This document shows positions 62,300 to 64,000 of a DNA stretch of 64,000 nt, piece by piece. Under the pieces are notes generated by a model. That model was not told the origin of the DNA, ran no database searches, and was given only the letters and a program-made list of their open reading frames with translations. Both the position numbers and the translations under genes were made by a program. The DNA comes from Undaria pinnatifida (Eukaryota; Sar; Phaeophyceae; Laminariales; Alariaceae), in the NCBI GenBank assembly GCA_012845835.1, contig JABAKD010000021.1:15427757-15491756 (forward strand), given 5' to 3'. Every line of letters begins with the position of its first letter. Within the stretch, counting starts at the first letter, position 1.

Positions 62300-64000
62300 C
62301 ATAACCACGATCACGGTTAGACACAGAAGACTGCCGAAAAGTGGCAGCATCATACAGGAGCAAGGCCGGGGATCGGGGGATGGGGGGGGGGGGGTCGTTA
62401 TTCGCCGATATTGTAGTCAATCGCAGATCAGTCCAATGCATGGTTATCGTGAAACCTTGTTACACTGGAACAAACTACGTCGCCACACCGTACACGGGAC
62501 GGGCGAGGATGAGGGTTGGGGGGGCATTTTCAGGCAGAAGGGGTCAATACAAAACAAAGCCGCTGTCTATATGTTCATCAGTCTATTTCATGGTCATCGG
62601 GGAAAGGCCTGGTTGTGCCAAACAAAAAACAACCGAAGGCTTGGCTTAACTTACTATGGAAGGTGGTTCTTCGTCAATATCGGGCATAACTAGGTTAGCA
62701 GTTGTTGTGGTTAGTCTTTACCAAGGTATGTGGTCAGCCTCGGACGGCGCAAGTGGAACCACGCCCCTTGCCACGGAAAACCACAGCAAAAATCCACGAA
62801 TTTGATAGTCTGGCAAAAATAGTGCCTGTGTCTACATTAGGCCATCTGAGGTCAGGCAGAAACACTTTACACCGAAAATATTAAAACTCAGGAGTCAGTC
62901 TCAACGAAGGGCGCGTACATCCACATTCAACCAACCCCTAATGGCTGACGTATATGCCGCAGCATTCCCAATGGCTAACACGGTCACCGAGATGACAAAT
63001 CGGAACACGCCTCTGACAAAACGAAGTCGTATTTTCCACCGCTTCAGTTTCCAACTACACTGGTGAACACAGACCCTCCCTCTCTCCCTTTGGTACAATA
63101 GCCACCCTGGAGCTCTTCGTGGCGGAGGAAACGTTGATACCCAGAACATCGTCAAAACGTTAGCTAAACATTGGACGTTGCGTACTGTCGTACGTTGAAA
63201 CGTTGAGAAAAAAGTAGTCTAGCAACGCGTCCCCGACATAATTATTTTATGTATTTCGGCGTTGGGTTGTGCACGTGGGGGTGGGGGGGGAGGGGGCTGT
63301 CCGCTCGTGTAGACTTATGAGCCCCGGTGGATCTTGTCCATGGGATAACCTCTCTCTGACATAGCAGTGTTGCAACATATCACATATTCTCGACGGGTTT
63401 GAAGTATCTTCGCGCGCTGGGCTCGGCCGATACGCTACCAGCACAAAGTATCGAAGAGCGCGGGGCGGTCTGATAAACAAATGAAGCCACGAGTAAGTGA
63501 ATGCGCCTCTCCCGCGCGACAAGATTTTCGACCCCTTCCCCTCCAAACAAAATTCGTGTTCGGTCGATTTGGAGCCCCCCCCATATGGTCGAACAGTGAT
63601 TGGTCGGCCCAAAAATGTTTCGATGCGCAACCAAATTCCTTATTGCTGCTTGCTTAAAGACGCATGCTACCGTATGTGTGCACACCATTTTTCTGAGTCT
63701 CCTCTGTGAACGAGCGCTAAAAATCTGTCCCAAAACTAACTCTGCGAAAGAGATGAAACTGCGAACGACCCCATGGCCTAGGTATTTCACAAAAAATAAC
63801 GTTACAAATCACAAAAAAGGTGCTCGAACGAAAATGGGGAGTTCCTCCTCGTCAGTGGATTGTTTTTGCAAGAGAGTGATTCTTCTCTATCGCAACCTTT
63901 AAACGCCAAACGCCCAAACCAACCGTCCCCCTGCAGGCACCTTGTCCATGGGAAGACCCAGTAGACCACGGCGTATGCCCCTCGCGCGAAGTCCAAGTAC
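62300..64000. other. Non-coding right end
   Basis: A G run lies at 62379-62392. 63530-63800 carries blocks of the dispersed family with CCATGGCCTAGGTATT. No gene or RNA is supported up to the window edge. Confidence 0.45.

Overview
This window looks like nuclear DNA from a photosynthetic stramenopile, most likely a brown alga. That is an inference. It rests on a seven-exon gene for a plastid FKBP-type peptidyl-prolyl isomerase with an ASAFAP-like cleavage motif, on GT-AG introns of 1 to 5 kb packed with repeats, on a decayed APE-type LINE, on hAT-like elements, and on TTAGGG-type interstitial repeats. No prokaryotic operon structure is visible. Most of the sequence is non-coding and repeat-derived.

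Layout. 220-402 (-): one exon of xanthine dehydrogenase with the four Cys ligands of its N-terminal [2Fe-2S] cluster; the rest of the gene lies off the left edge or is unresolved. 6180-11763: an hAT-like element bounded by 17-bp terminal inverted repeats (TIRs) and a perfect 8-bp target-site duplication (TSD), itself full of nested repeats. 12.4-15.9 kb (+): a decayed LINE with endonuclease and reverse transcriptase. 17.0-17.7 kb: telomere-like repeats and a perfect 14-bp-stem hairpin. 18816-19918: a 1.1-kb element with TIRs of about 95 bp. 21135-39500 (+): the FKBP gene, 7 exons and 330 codons over 18.4 kb; its introns hold a foldback element, an hAT element, a poly-C-tailed repeat family and long tandem arrays. 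40-51 kb: gene-poor repeats, tRNA-arm-like Pol III-type units, tandem arrays and an hAT MITE. 52066-53235 (-): a 389-codon ORF for an unrecognised single-pass membrane protein. 53.9-64 kb: degenerate tandem and dispersed repeats with no confident gene.

The most unusual signal is at the splice sites. Several introns contain decayed tandem copies of the splice boundary they lead to. Intron 1 holds five copies of the start of exon 2. Intron 2 repeats the end of exon 2 with its donor. Intron 3 holds about nine copies of the exon 4 acceptor. Intron 6 holds a copy of the start of exon 7. A similar copy lies upstream of the xanthine dehydrogenase exon. I call these boundary echoes. They suggest that introns here grow by repeated local duplication of exon-intron junctions, leaving decoy splice sites.

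All homology statements are from reading the sequence; no database search was run. Repeat boundaries are approximate unless a TSD is given.
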